The notes under the pieces were generated by a model that was not told where the DNA came from, did not search any database, and saw nothing but the letters and a program-made list of their open reading frames with translations. From a bacterium (GTDB lineage: Bacteria; Vulcanimicrobiota; Vulcanimicrobiia; Vulcanimicrobiales; Vulcanimicrobiaceae): 49,381 nt of DNA. Made by a program: the position numbers and the translations under genes. Positions 1 through 8,755 of the stretch are shown piece after piece. The DNA is taken from the NCBI GenBank assembly GCA_021781595.1, contig JAJXWN010000002.1, positions 1-49,381 of the forward strand, written 5' to 3'. How positions within the stretch are numbered: the stretch's first letter is position 1; each line of letters starts with the position of its first letter.

Positions 1-1
1 G

Positions 2-79
2 GAGGTCAGCCAGATCAACGTAGCCCTCGGGTCGATCCCCTCGGGCAATCTGAACATCGTACCGGGGAACACCCCCTAG
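2..79 (+). CDS. C-terminal end of an unidentified protein (partial)
   Basis: An open frame enters from the left edge and ends at a TAG at 77-79, giving the last 25 residues of a protein. The tail is rich in small and polar residues and ends in PGNTP. Nothing in it identifies a family. It is followed by a strong terminator hairpin, which fits the end of a transcription unit before dnaK. Confidence 0.45.
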   Translation, partial: EVSQINVALGSIPSGNLNIVPGNTP

Positions 80-101
80 CACGGTCTCGTCGTTCTCCGC
101 G

Positions 102-139
102 AAAAAAGGCCGTCCCGCAACCGCCGGACGGCCTTTTTT
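102..139 (+). terminator. Rho-independent terminator
   Basis: A 14-bp perfect stem (arms 102-115 and 126-139) with a 10-base loop carries six A on the left and six T on the right, so it can act on either strand. It separates the preceding gene from the dnaK unit. Confidence 0.9.
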
Positions 140-150
140 GTCTAAAGTGC

Positions 151-191
151 TGGAACATGAGCGTGCCGATAGCGTATGATACGTGGCACGC
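151..191 (+). promoter_or_regulatory. Candidate dnaK promoter with inverted repeat over the -10
   Basis: A TATGAT box at 175-180 is a good -10 match, with a weak -35 (TGGAAC, 151-156) 18 bases upstream. A 7-bp perfect inverted repeat, GCGTGCC at 161-167 and GGCACGC at 185-191, brackets the -10. This could be an operator for a heat-shock repressor. It matches neither the CIRCE nor the HAIR consensus as I know them. Confidence 0.4.
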
Positions 192-272
192 AACGATCCT
201 TGAGCGCCGTAAGCGGCAAGACCTAGCACGTGCGACGGTTGGTCCAGGACGCTCGGAAAGAGGTATGACTTC

Positions 273-2135
273 ATGGCTAAAGTGGTCGGCATCGACCTGG
301 GCACGACGAACTCCGTCGTCGCCGTGATGGAGGGCTCGACGCCCACCGTCATCGCCAACGCCGAGGGCTCGCGTACGACGCCGTCGGTGGTGGCGTTCAC
401 CAAGACCGGCGAACGGCTCGTCGGGCAACTCGCGAAACGTCAGGCGATCACCAACCCCGACCGTACGATCAGCTCGATCAAGCGGCGCATGGGTGAGGGA
501 GATTACCGCGTCAAGATCGACGGCAAGGATTACACCCCGCAAGAGATCTCCGCGATGATCCTGCAAAAGCTCGTCAACGACGCGAGCAACTACTTGGGCG
601 AACGGGTGACCCGCGCGGTCATCACGGTGCCCGCGTATTTCAACGACGCGCAACGGCAGGCGACCAAGGATGCCGGCAAGATCGCCGGCCTCGAGGTCCT
701 GCGCATCATCAACGAGCCGACGGCGGCTGCGCTCGCCTACGGCCTCGATAAAAAGGGCAACGAGACGATCCTCGTATGGGATCTCGGCGGCGGCACCTTC
801 GACGTTTCGATTCTGGAGGTCGGCGACGGCGTCTTCGAAGTGAAATCGACCAACGGAGACACTCGCCTCGGCGGCGACGATTACGATCATCGTATCGTGG
901 AATGGCTCGTCAACGAGTTTCGCCGGGATCAGGGCATCGATCTCTCCGGCGACAAACAAGCTATGCAGCGCCTAACGGAGGCGGCCGAGAAGGCGAAGAT
1001 CGAGCTCAGCTCGGTCGTGCAGACGAGCATCAATCTGCCGTTCGTCACCGCCGATCAGAACGGCCCCAAGCATCTCGACATCTCGCTCACCCGCGCAAAA
1101 TTCGAAGAGCTCACGGCGGATCTCACCGATCGCTGCGTGCAGCCGTTCAAGAACGCTCTGGCAGACGCAAAGATCGACGTCTCACAGATCAACGAGATCG
1201 TGATGGTCGGCGGCTCGACGCGCATGCCCGTCATCCAGGGACTCGTGCGCAAGCTCACCGGCAAGGACCCGAACCTCACCGTCAACCCGGATGAGGTGGT
1301 CGCCGTCGGCGCGGCCATTCAGGCGGGCGTGCTCTCCGGCGAAGTGCGCGACGTAGTCTTGCTCGACGTGACCCCGCTCTCGCTCGGCCTCGAGACGCTT
1401 GGTGGCGTCATGACGAGGCTCATCGAGCGCAACACGACGATCCCTACACGGAAGTCGCAGATCTTCACGACCGCAGAAGACGGCCAGACCTCCGTCGACA
1501 TCCACGTGCTGCAGGGCGAACGCCCCATGGCCCCGGACAACAAGACGCTCGGGCGCTTTCGCTTGGAAGGCATGCCGGCAGCGCCTCGCGGCGTTCCGCA
1601 GATCGAAGTCACCTTTAACATCGATGCCAACGGCATCGTGAACGTGGGCGCCAAAGATTTGGGCACCGGCAAGGAACAGCAGATAACGATCACCGCATCG
1701 ACCAACCTCAACAAAGACGAGGTCGAACGCATGGTGCGCGATGCCGAAGCTTCCGCTGCCGGCGACAAACGCAAGAAGGAAGAGGCCGAGGTCCGCAATC
1801 AGGCATCCAGCCTGATCTACTCCACCGAGAAATCGCTCAAAGAAGTCGGGGAGAAACTCGATGCGGGCGCCCGCGGTGAAGTCGAGGCCGCGCTCTCCGA
1901 ACTGCGCCGGATCAGCGAGAACGCCACGATCGAAGAGATCAAACCCGCAATCGAGAAGTTGCAGCAGGCCAGCTACAAGATGGCCGAGTTGCTGTATCAA
2001 AAGACGACGGCGGGAGCCGATGGCGCATCCGCCAACGGCGCCTCCGGCGGCGCGGCCTCGGAGAACGGTGCTCCCGAAGAAGGCGCGCCGGCCAGCGAAG
2101 ACGTCATCGACGCGGAGTTCAAAGAAGCCAAATAA
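273..2135 (+). CDS. dnaK: Chaperone protein DnaK (Hsp70)
   Basis: This is a full-length 620-residue cytosolic Hsp70, an ATP-driven chaperone that binds exposed hydrophobic peptide segments with DnaJ and GrpE. The N-terminal ATPase domain opens with the phosphate-1 motif GIDLGTTNS (residues 6-14), followed by DLGGGTFD and the [11 protein letters not shown] segment. The hydrophobic interdomain linker [14 protein letters not shown] leads into the substrate domain, and the tail ends in the typical acidic DVIDAEF motif after an Ala/Gly-rich stretch. The ATG at 273 has a GAAAGAGG ribosome site just upstream. It heads the order dnaK-grpE-dnaJ, the order known from actinobacteria; no hrcA or hspR gene is visible in the window. 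Confidence 0.98.
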   Translation: MAKVVGIDLGTTNSVVAVMEGSTPTVIANAEGSRTTPSVVAFTKTGERLVGQLAKRQAITNPDRTISSIKRRMGEGDYRVKIDGKDYTPQEISAMILQKLVNDASNYLGERVTRAVITVPAYFNDAQRQATKDAGKIAGLEVLRIINEPTAAALAYGLDKKGNETILVWDLGGGTFDVSILEVGDGVFEVKSTNGDTRLGGDDYDHRIVEWLVNEFRRDQGIDLSGDKQAMQRLTEAAEKAKIELSSVVQTSINLPFVTADQNGPKHLDISLTRAKFEELTADLTDRCVQPFKNALADAKIDVSQINEIVMVGGSTRMPVIQGLVRKLTGKDPNLTVNPDEVVAVGAAIQAGVLSGEVRDVVLLDVTPLSLGLETLGGVMTRLIERNTTIPTRKSQIFTTAEDGQTSVDIHVLQGERPMAPDNKTLGRFRLEGMPAAPRGVPQIEVTFNIDANGIVNVGAKDLGTGKEQQITITASTNLNKDEVERMVRDAEASAAGDKRKKEEAEVRNQASSLIYSTEKSLKEVGEKLDAGARGEVEAALSELRRISENATIEEIKPAIEKLQQASYKMAELLYQKTTAGADGASANGASGGAASENGAPEEGAPASEDVIDAEFKEAK

Positions 2136-2142
2136 GCACGCA

Positions 2143-2196
2143 CCACCGGACGCACCGGTCTTGTCATCCTTATGACAAGACCGGTGCGTCCGGTGG
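2143..2196 (+). promoter_or_regulatory. Perfect 25-bp hairpin between dnaK and grpE
   Basis: Arms 2143-2167 and 2172-2196 are perfect reverse complements of 25 bases, closed by a CCTT loop. It starts 7 bases after the dnaK stop and ends 27 bases before the grpE ATG. No T-run follows, so it is unlikely to be a simple intrinsic terminator. It may be an mRNA processing or stability element that sets dnaK output above grpE and dnaJ. Confidence 0.75.
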
Positions 2197-2223
2197 CCGC
2201 TTGTTCGCTCAATGTGAGAATAT

Positions 2224-2745
2224 ATGCAGGAAGATCACTTCAAGCATCGGGCCGATGCGACGGTCGCCGAGGACGGCATGCAAGCCGAAGCCGAGGCGCA
2301 GATTGCCGCCGAGCGAGCGCGCGCCGACGAGAACTACAGCAAGTTTCTCTTGGCGATGGCCGATTTCGAAAACTACAAGAAGCGCATCGAGCGCCAGTTT
2401 TCAGATATCGCGATCGCCGGCCGTAAGAAGCTACTCGCACAGTTCCTGCCGGTGCTCGACAACCTGGAACGCGCGCTCGCGTACGACGGCGAGAACGCCG
2501 ACGGCTTGCGCGACGGCGTGCAGCAGACTCTCAAGGGATTCGAGGCGGTGCTGGCTTCGGAAGGCGTGCGTGCGATCTCGATCAAGGGCCTGCCGTTCGA
2601 CCCAAACATCGCCGAAGCGATCGGCACCTACGATGTTGCCGGCGTTGCCGACGACATCGTCGTCGAAGAGGCTCAGAAGGGCTACATGCTCGGGAGCGAG
2701 TTGCTGCGCCCCGCGAAAGTGATCGTCGCCAAATCCGGCGGATGA
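2224..2745 (+). CDS. grpE: Nucleotide exchange factor GrpE
   Basis: This 173-residue protein is the ADP-release factor for DnaK. The N-terminal third is charged and helical (coiled-coil dimerisation stalk). The signature region NYKKRIERQF, then LLAQFLPVLDNLERAL and the C-terminal beta domain ending in LLRPAKVIVAKS, are typical of the family. The start has only a weak GAG ribosome site, and the large hairpin just upstream could further limit translation. The TGA stop abuts the dnaJ ATG with no gap, so grpE and dnaJ are probably translationally coupled. Confidence 0.95.
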   Translation: MQEDHFKHRADATVAEDGMQAEAEAQIAAERARADENYSKFLLAMADFENYKKRIERQFSDIAIAGRKKLLAQFLPVLDNLERALAYDGENADGLRDGVQQTLKGFEAVLASEGVRAISIKGLPFDPNIAEAIGTYDVAGVADDIVVEEAQKGYMLGSELLRPAKVIVAKSGG

Positions 2746-3750
2746 ATGAACTACAAAGATTACTATCAGATCCTTGGAGTTCCGAAGAATGCGCCCGAGA
2801 AAGACATCAAGTCGGCGTATCGCCGGCTCGCGCGCAAGTGGCACCCCGATGCGAACCCCGAGAGCCAAAAGGACGCCGAAGAGAAGTTCAAGGACATCCA
2901 AGAGGCCTACGAGGTCCTGGGCGACCCGGAGAAACGGCGCAAGTACGACGTTCTAGGACCGAACTGGCAAAAGGCCGCGCAACAGGCCGATCAGCAGCGC
3001 CGCTACCGTAACGCCCAGCAAGAGACGTTCTTCGACTTCGGCAACGGCGAAGGCGCCGGACCGAGCGGGTTTTCGGATTTCTTCGATATGTTTTTCTCGG
3101 GCGTCGGCCGCCGCCAGACGCCGCAGCAGACCGGCTTCGCGCAGCGTGGGCAAGACCTCGAAACGACGATCGAACTAACCCTGGGCGATGCCTACAAAGG
3201 CGGGAAGAAATCGGTCTCCCTGCAGCTCGAGGATATCTGCCCGCGCTGTCACGGAACCGGCACCAATCGCGGCTCGCTCTGCCCCCAATGTCACGGAACG
3301 GGGCGCCTGGTGACCACCAAGAAATTTGAAGTGACGATCCCGAAGGGCATCTCGGAGGGGCAGCGCATCCGCCTGGCCGGGCAAGGTGGCAGCGGCATCA
3401 ACGGTGCGCCCAACGGCGATCTCTTTCTGATCGTCAAACTCGTGGAAGACCCTGCGTTCAAGCGTAAGGGCGACGATCTGTACGTCGACCTTCCGGTGAG
3501 CATCTACGAACTCGTCCTCGGCAGCGACGTCAAGGTGCCTACGATGGCCGGAGACGTAACGATGACGATCCCGGCCGGCACGCAGAACAACCGGCTCCTG
3601 CGCCTCACCGGCAAGGGCATGCCGAAAGTCCGCAACGGCGGCAACGGCGATCAGTACGTGCGCTTGATCGGTCAGCTGCCTGCAACTCTCACGGATAAAG
3701 AGAAGAAACTCTTCAAAGAACTGAGTGCGCTTAGCAACGGAAAGAGATAG
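2746..3750 (+). CDS. dnaJ: DnaJ-family co-chaperone with reduced zinc finger
   Basis: This 334-residue J-protein stimulates DnaK ATPase activity. The J domain occupies about residues 3-70 with the HPD motif at 33-35, and a Gly/Phe-rich segment spans about 97-121. Only two CxxCxGxG motifs follow (Cys165/168 and Cys179/182), where a canonical DnaJ has four binding two zinc ions. The C-terminal substrate-binding domains are present. It is therefore intermediate between DnaJ and CbpA-type proteins, although its place directly after grpE argues that it is the main DnaK partner. It starts immediately at the end of grpE. Confidence 0.93.
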   Translation: MNYKDYYQILGVPKNAPEKDIKSAYRRLARKWHPDANPESQKDAEEKFKDIQEAYEVLGDPEKRRKYDVLGPNWQKAAQQADQQRRYRNAQQETFFDFGNGEGAGPSGFSDFFDMFFSGVGRRQTPQQTGFAQRGQDLETTIELTLGDAYKGGKKSVSLQLEDICPRCHGTGTNRGSLCPQCHGTGRLVTTKKFEVTIPKGISEGQRIRLAGQGGSGINGAPNGDLFLIVKLVEDPAFKRKGDDLYVDLPVSIYELVLGSDVKVPTMAGDVTMTIPAGTQNNRLLRLTGKGMPKVRNGGNGDQYVRLIGQLPATLTDKEKKLFKELSALSNGKR

Positions 3751-3782
3751 CCCGCAACCGCTCGCGTCACTCTGGAGGCATC

Positions 3783-4151
3783 ATGGTTAAAGATATCGCC
3801 TTTACGGCATACCCAGCGGCCGACGTGGAGGGCTTGATGACGTTCTATACGGACGTTCTCGGGCTGCGCTTCGGCGACCCGTATCGTGAGGACGGCGTTG
3901 CCAAATACGCGGAGGCTCATGTCGGGAACGGATACTTCAGCTTGATGACGCCGGAATGGATGGATGTCGCCCCGGGAAGCGCCGCCGGCATCGTCTTCGA
4001 GGTCGGCGACATCGAACGTGCCCTCTCGCATCTCTCCGAGAAGGACGTGCAGACCGAGGCCATCCACGATACGCCGGTCTGCCGTCTCTCGTCATTTCAC
4101 GACCCCGAAGGCAACAAGGTGACGCTCCATCAAGCAACGACCGCAAATTAG
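3783..4151 (+). CDS. VOC-superfamily (glyoxalase/bleomycin-resistance fold) protein
   Basis: This 122-residue single VOC domain has the usual pattern: an opening beta strand, FYTDVLGLRFG near residue 22, and a final FHDPEGNKVTLHQ motif with the metal-ligand-like Glu. The family covers glyoxalases, dioxygenases and drug-binding proteins, and the substrate cannot be told from sequence. A clear CTGGAGG ribosome site precedes the ATG. It follows dnaJ by 32 bases, in the place where actinobacteria have hspR, but it has no HTH and is not that regulator. Confidence 0.85.
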   Translation: MVKDIAFTAYPAADVEGLMTFYTDVLGLRFGDPYREDGVAKYAEAHVGNGYFSLMTPEWMDVAPGSAAGIVFEVGDIERALSHLSEKDVQTEAIHDTPVCRLSSFHDPEGNKVTLHQATTAN

Positions 4152-4175
4152 CCCGCAGCACGGAGCGCCAGTCAA

Positions 4176-5990
4176 ATGATCGGCGGTCACGGGCTACTGT
4201 GGTCCTCCATGTATCGCCCCGACAAACCACAGGCACCGCGCCGCGTGGACTGGCGCCGGATCGGCGTACTCTTCCGCCCCTACTGGCGGCAAGAGATCGT
4301 CGTGCTCGCCGCCATCGTTTTGGCGGCCGTGCTCGGGCTGCTACCCGGGTACATAATCGCGCGGATCGTCGACTCGGCTATACCGCATCGCGACGCCCAT
4401 CAACTCGTCGCCGACGTCCTGCTGGTCGTCGCGGCGGCTTCGGCCACCGCGCTCATCGGCGTCGGTCAGGGGTATTTGAACTCCATCGTCGGCGAAGGAA
4501 TCATGCGCGACATTCGGACTCGCCTGGTCGCACATCTTCACAAAATGCCGCTCGCCTTCTTCACTAACACGAAGACCGGCGAGATCATGAACCGCGTCTC
4601 CAACGACGTCGACAACATCGACAACGTGGTCACAGGGACCCTCACGACGATCGTCACGAACGTGGTCGTAATCGTCACGACGGTCATCGCGATGTTTCTG
4701 TGGGACTGGAGACTCGCGCTCATATCGATCGCCGTCGTCCCGCTGATGACCCTGCCGCTCTCTCCGGTGGGACGCCGCATGTACGAGATTCGCAAACTCA
4801 CGCGGCAGAAACGCGACGAGATCGAATCGATCACGCAAGAGACGCTCTCGATATCCGGCATCACGCTGATCAAATCGTTCGTCCGGGAAAAGTACGAGCG
4901 CAGCCGTTTCTACAAGGCCGGAACCGATTTGATGCGGCTCGAAATCGGTCTCGCGATGGTCGGGCGGTGGTTCCTCGCTTCGATCGGCGCGATGGTCATC
5001 GTCGGCCCCGCCATCGTATGGTTCGGCGGAGGCTGGCTCGCCATCGCGGGAAGCCTCAAGATCGGCGTCATCTTCGCCTTCATCACCTACATCCAGGGCC
5101 GGCTCTACGGGCCGGCCGCGGCGCTAGCCGGCATCCAAGTGCAGATCGTCAGCGCGCTCGCCGTCTTCGAGCGCATCTTCGATTACCTCGATCTCGAAAC
5201 CGAGGAGTACGCTCGCCCAGACTCCATAGCGTTGCCGTCGCTACGCGGCGACGTATGCTTCGAAGACGTTACGTTCTCCTACGGCGCCGGCCGCGATACG
5301 CTCGCGGGCGTAAGCTTGCACGTCGCACCGGGGCAAATCGCGGCATTCGTCGGTCCGTCGGGCGCCGGCAAGACGACGATCACGCAGTTGGTTCCACGCT
5401 TCTACGATCCCCAGCGCGGCCGCGTCCTCATCGACGGGCGCGACGTTCGTTCGGTCACGCTCGAGTCGCTGCGCCGCGACATCGGCATCGTGACTCAAGA
5501 GACGTACCTGTTCCACGACACGATCGCGAACAATCTGCGTTACGCGAAGCCGGAGGCGACCGACGACGAGTTGCGCGATGCCGCTCGCGCCGCGAATATC
5601 GACGATTTTATCGCGAAACTCCCGGACGGGTACGCGACCGTCGTCGGGGAGCGCGGGCACAAGCTCTCCGGCGGGGAGCGCCAGCGGCTCGCTATCGCGC
5701 GCGTGCTGCTGAAAAACCCTCACGTCTTGATTCTCGACGAGGCGACCAGTTCGCTCGACTCGCACAACGAGGCTGCGATCCAAGCCGCACTCGAGCACGT
5801 GATGCGCGGCCGTACGAGCATGGTCATCGCGCACCGGCTTTCGACGATCCGTTCCGCCGATGTCATCTTCGTCGTAGAGAGCGGGAGGATCGTCGAAAGC
5901 GGATCGCACGCCGTGCTGCTGGCGCGCGACGGCGCGTACGCGCGGCTGTACCACAAGCAGTTCCGCGACGACCCCACCACGATCGCCTAA
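4176..5990 (+). CDS. ABC exporter, fused membrane and ATPase domains (MsbA/MDR type)
   Basis: This 604-residue half-transporter has an N-terminal membrane domain of about six helices (residues 30-330) followed by a nucleotide-binding domain. Walker A GPSGAGKTT lies near residue 393, the signature LSGGERQRLAIARVLL near 497, Walker B VLILDEATSS near 516, and the H-loop in IAHRLSTIRSAD. It would work as a dimer exporting lipid, drug or peptide; the substrate is unknown. The ATG at 4176 has a distant GGAG; an in-frame ATG at 4209 is an alternative. The MFS gene follows 5 bases after its stop, so the two probably share a transcript. Confidence 0.93.
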   Translation: MIGGHGLLWSSMYRPDKPQAPRRVDWRRIGVLFRPYWRQEIVVLAAIVLAAVLGLLPGYIIARIVDSAIPHRDAHQLVADVLLVVAAASATALIGVGQGYLNSIVGEGIMRDIRTRLVAHLHKMPLAFFTNTKTGEIMNRVSNDVDNIDNVVTGTLTTIVTNVVVIVTTVIAMFLWDWRLALISIAVVPLMTLPLSPVGRRMYEIRKLTRQKRDEIESITQETLSISGITLIKSFVREKYERSRFYKAGTDLMRLEIGLAMVGRWFLASIGAMVIVGPAIVWFGGGWLAIAGSLKIGVIFAFITYIQGRLYGPAAALAGIQVQIVSALAVFERIFDYLDLETEEYARPDSIALPSLRGDVCFEDVTFSYGAGRDTLAGVSLHVAPGQIAAFVGPSGAGKTTITQLVPRFYDPQRGRVLIDGRDVRSVTLESLRRDIGIVTQETYLFHDTIANNLRYAKPEATDDELRDAARAANIDDFIAKLPDGYATVVGERGHKLSGGERQRLAIARVLLKNPHVLILDEATSSLDSHNEAAIQAALEHVMRGRTSMVIAHRLSTIRSADVIFVVESGRIVESGSHAVLLARDGAYARLYHKQFRDDPTTIA

Positions 5991-5995
5991 GCCTC

Positions 5996-7132
5996 GTGAA
6001 GAGTCGCCCCTTCCTTTGGCTCGTCGTCGCGACGCTGCTGACCGAGTTTGCCGCCAACCTGCCGATCGGAGCGATGCCGCTTGCGCTGCTGCGCGATCGC
6101 GCACTGCCGAGCGAGATCGCACTCGCCATGGGCGGTGGATTGTTCGCGCAGTTGTTCGGAAGCATCCCGGTCGGCGCGCTCGTCGACCGCGTCGGCCGGC
6201 TCGTGACGATCCGCGCGGCCGTAGTGCTGATGGCGCTCGCGAGCTTCGGCATGGCCGCGCTACACGGCCCGCTCTGGGGCGGATTGCTGATGGCGCTGCG
6301 CGGCTTCTCGATGATGAGCTACGTCACCGCGGAGTTCGCGTACGCTAGCGAAATCGTGCCGCCCAACCGGACGGTCTCGGCGATATCGACCCTGGGTTTG
6401 ATTGCGAACGTCGTCTTCGCGTTCTCGCCGGCCGTCGCGGTCTGGCTATGGCAGTCCGGTTTGCAGCGCGAGCAGTTCGCCATCGGGGGCCTGCTGACGC
6501 TCGTCGGCGGTTCCGTGCTCTGGTTTCTTCCGGCAAGACACGACGTTCGAGCCTCGCGCCGTTCGCGCCTCATCTTGATGCGTTCCGCGTGGCTTCCGGC
6601 GATGGTCTTTCTCGTCGCCGTGACGATGCAAAGCGGCGTGAACGGAACGCTGGCGGTGTTGACGTTCACGCAGCGCGGGATCGCCAATGGGGCGTTGATC
6701 TTCACTTCGATGGCGCTCGTAACCGCCGCACTGCGGTATCCGGCGGGACGCTTCGTCGATCGCTACGGACCGCGCCTCATCGCCATACCCGTAGCCGTCG
6801 CGGAGATTGCCGGCTGCCTGCTGGCCGCACGCGCGGATGCCCCAAGCCAAGTCCTGCTGGCGGGAGCGCTCCTCGGCGTAGCGTGGTCGGCCGTGGTACC
6901 GGTCGGGGTGGCGCTCTTTCTCGAGCACAGCAGCCGCGGGACCCGCGGCATCGCGATGGGCGCCTACAACCTTTCGTTCGCGATCGGAACCTCGTCCGGA
7001 GCGCTGCTCGCCGCGTTGCTCGTGAAGCTCGGCATCGGATACGAGGGCGCAATCGCCGCTTGCGCCATCGCACCGGCGATCGCCGTCCCCTGGGTCGTCT
7101 TCACGATGCGCAAAACGGCCCGATCTGCGTAG
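5996..7132 (+). CDS. MFS transporter
   Basis: A 378-residue inner-membrane carrier with about twelve hydrophobic helices. It has the MFS loop 2-3 signature GALVDRVGRL and a second-half copy, AGRFVDRYGPRL. The frame is open far upstream inside the ABC gene, but the hydrophobic protein begins at a GTG at 5996, five bases past the ABC stop. The substrate is not evident; drug or metabolite efflux is plausible given the exporter next door. It ends 15 bases from the convergent scoB gene, with no hairpin terminator visible between them. Confidence 0.9.
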   Translation: MKSRPFLWLVVATLLTEFAANLPIGAMPLALLRDRALPSEIALAMGGGLFAQLFGSIPVGALVDRVGRLVTIRAAVVLMALASFGMAALHGPLWGGLLMALRGFSMMSYVTAEFAYASEIVPPNRTVSAISTLGLIANVVFAFSPAVAVWLWQSGLQREQFAIGGLLTLVGGSVLWFLPARHDVRASRRSRLILMRSAWLPAMVFLVAVTMQSGVNGTLAVLTFTQRGIANGALIFTSMALVTAALRYPAGRFVDRYGPRLIAIPVAVAEIAGCLLAARADAPSQVLLAGALLGVAWSAVVPVGVALFLEHSSRGTRGIAMGAYNLSFAIGTSSGALLAALLVKLGIGYEGAIAACAIAPAIAVPWVVFTMRKTARSA

Positions 7133-7147
7133 CGCGGCGGCGGCGCT

Positions 7148-7819
7148 TCAAGCCGGCTCGGCCGCTATCGCCATGGTCGCCGGCTCGGAGGGCACGAGCA
7201 GACGCGCGCCGGTAGCCCGGCGCACCTCGTCGACACTCACGCCCGGCGCTACCTCCCGCAGGACCAGCCCCTCGGCGGTCACGTCCATTGCCGCCATGTC
7301 GGTCACGATCTTCTGCACGACGCCGCGCCCGGTGTAAGGCAGCGTACAGTTCACCAGGATCTTGTGCTCGCCGTCCTTCGCAACGTGCTCCATCATGACG
7401 ACCAGGCGCTTTGCGCCGTGTACCAGATCCATCGCGCCGCCCATGCCCTTGACCATCTTCCCCGGGATCATCCAATTTGCAAGATCGCCGCGTTCGGAGA
7501 CCTGCATGGCACCGAGCACAGCGAGGTCGATATGGCCGCCGCGAATCATGCCGAACGAGAGCGACGAGTCGAAGAACGACGCGCCCGGCAGGACCGTCAC
7601 CGTCTCTTTGCCCGCGTTGATCAGGTCGGGATCTTCCTGGCCTTGGTAGGGGTAGGGCCCCATGCCGAGGATGCCGTTCTCGCTCTGCAGCACCACGGAG
7701 ATGCCCGCAGGAACGTAGTTCGGAATCAGCGTCGGCAAGCCGATTCCTAGATTGACGTACCAGCCGTCGCGCAACTCCTGTGCGACGCGCGCGGCGAGTT
7801 GCGTGCGAGTCAGCGCCAT
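7148..7819 (-). CDS. scoB: 3-oxoacid CoA-transferase, subunit B
   Basis: This 223-residue beta subunit of a family I CoA-transferase moves CoA between succinyl-CoA (or another acyl-CoA) and a 3-oxoacid such as acetoacetate. It carries the SENGILG motif with the catalytic glutamate at residue 47, plus NLGIGLPT near the N-terminus. It starts one base after the stop of subunit A, so the two are translationally linked and form the usual heteromer. The divergent acyl-CoA dehydrogenase suggests a shared role in fatty-acid, branched-chain or ketone-body catabolism. Confidence 0.94.
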   Translation of the reverse strand: MALTRTQLAARVAQELRDGWYVNLGIGLPTLIPNYVPAGISVVLQSENGILGMGPYPYQGQEDPDLINAGKETVTVLPGASFFDSSLSFGMIRGGHIDLAVLGAMQVSERGDLANWMIPGKMVKGMGGAMDLVHGAKRLVVMMEHVAKDGEHKILVNCTLPYTGRGVVQKIVTDMAAMDVTAEGLVLREVAPGVSVDEVRRATGARLLVPSEPATMAIAAEPA

Positions 7820-7820
7820 C

Positions 7821-8603
7821 TCAGTTCTCCCCCTTCAACGAATCGCCCGTAGCGGGCGCGGGGCGTGTCGTCACGCGCTCGATGCGTTTCCCTTCCGGCG
7901 AAACGCGTACGACTCGATGCACGAAGATGCCCGGCAGATGCACCTGTTCCGGGTCGATCTCGCCCGGCTCGACGAGGCGCTCGACTTCGGCGATCGTGAT
8001 CTTCCCCGCCATCGCACATAACGGGTTGAAGTTGCGCGTGGCCTTGTGAAAGACGAGGTTCCCTGCGCGGTCCCCGACGCTCGCGCGCACGAGCGCAAAG
8101 TCGCAGACGATCCCTTCTTCCATCACGTACTCGCGCCCGCCGAACGCCCGCGTCTCTTTCTTGGGCGACGTCTTCGCAATCGTTCCGTCGGGATTATAAC
8201 GCCACGGCAATCCACCGTCCGCGACCTGCGTCCCGACGCCGGCCGGCGTGTAGAACGCCGGGATGCCGCAACCGCCCGCGCGCAATCGTTCGGCAAGCGT
8301 ACCCTGCGGTACGAGTTCCACCTCGAGCTCGCCGCTCAGATACTGCCGCTCGAACTCCTTGTTCTCGCCGACGTACGAACCGGTGGTCCGGCGGATGCGC
8401 TTGGCATCGAGCAAGACGCCCAGCCCCCAGCCGTCGACCCCGCAGTTGTTCGAGACGGTTACGAGATCGGTCGCACCTTGTTCGAGCAATGCCCCGATGA
8501 GATTGTGTGGAATGCCGTTGAGTCCGAAGCCGCCGACGGCCAGCGTCGCGCCGCTGGGGATATCCCGAACGGCCTCGGCGCACGATGCAAATACTTTCTC
8601 CAT
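7821..8603 (-). CDS. scoA: 3-oxoacid CoA-transferase, subunit A
   Basis: This 260-residue alpha subunit has the CoA-binding GGFGLNGIP motif near residue 24, the GNKE-like segment GENKEFE, and the long FGGREYVME to KATRNFNP stretch of the family. It precedes scoB by a single base. Its ATG lies in a 152-base divergent region shared with the acyl-CoA dehydrogenase that contains a candidate operator at 8673-8699. The exact acyl substrate cannot be read from the sequence. Confidence 0.94.
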   Translation of the reverse strand: MEKVFASCAEAVRDIPSGATLAVGGFGLNGIPHNLIGALLEQGATDLVTVSNNCGVDGWGLGVLLDAKRIRRTTGSYVGENKEFERQYLSGELEVELVPQGTLAERLRAGGCGIPAFYTPAGVGTQVADGGLPWRYNPDGTIAKTSPKKETRAFGGREYVMEEGIVCDFALVRASVGDRAGNLVFHKATRNFNPLCAMAGKITIAEVERLVEPGEIDPEQVHLPGIFVHRVVRVSPEGKRIERVTTRPAPATGDSLKGEN

Positions 8604-8672
8604 ACAACGCCATCTATGCTAGGGAAACCCTCCGGGGTCCCGCTTCACGCTCCGTCGTGGGGCGCGCGGCAG

Positions 8673-8699
8673 CGGTTTCGACGCGACGCGCCGAAACCG
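8673..8699. promoter_or_regulatory. Candidate operator (8-bp inverted repeat)
   Basis: CGGTTTCG (8673-8680) and CGAAACCG (8692-8699) form a perfect 8-bp inverted repeat with an 11-base spacer, between the divergent scoA and acyl-CoA dehydrogenase genes. The size and symmetry fit a dimeric repressor site such as TetR type. No such regulator gene lies nearby, so this is inference. Confidence 0.4.
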
Positions 8700-8755
8700 A
8701 CGCGGAATGCCAGGCGCCGCGCAACGAGCGGCGCGCTCAAGAAGGAGCCCCTCCC

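Noticed and set aside
181-270. CIRCE element upstream of dnaK
   Set aside because: No TTAGCACTC-N9-GAGTGCTAA-like pair is present; TAGCAC at about 223 has no partner.
15-959. Long open frame on the minus strand opposite dnaK
   Set aside because: It is a shadow of dnaK codon bias; the protein has no family features, and dnaK is certain.
2143-2196. Simple intrinsic terminator after dnaK
   Set aside because: There is no T-run after the stem, and grpE and dnaJ follow closely, so full termination is unlikely.
4700-5995. Upstream extension of the MFS gene frame
   Set aside because: The first 432 codons overlap the ABC exporter and are Arg-rich nonsense; the real protein starts at GTG 5996.
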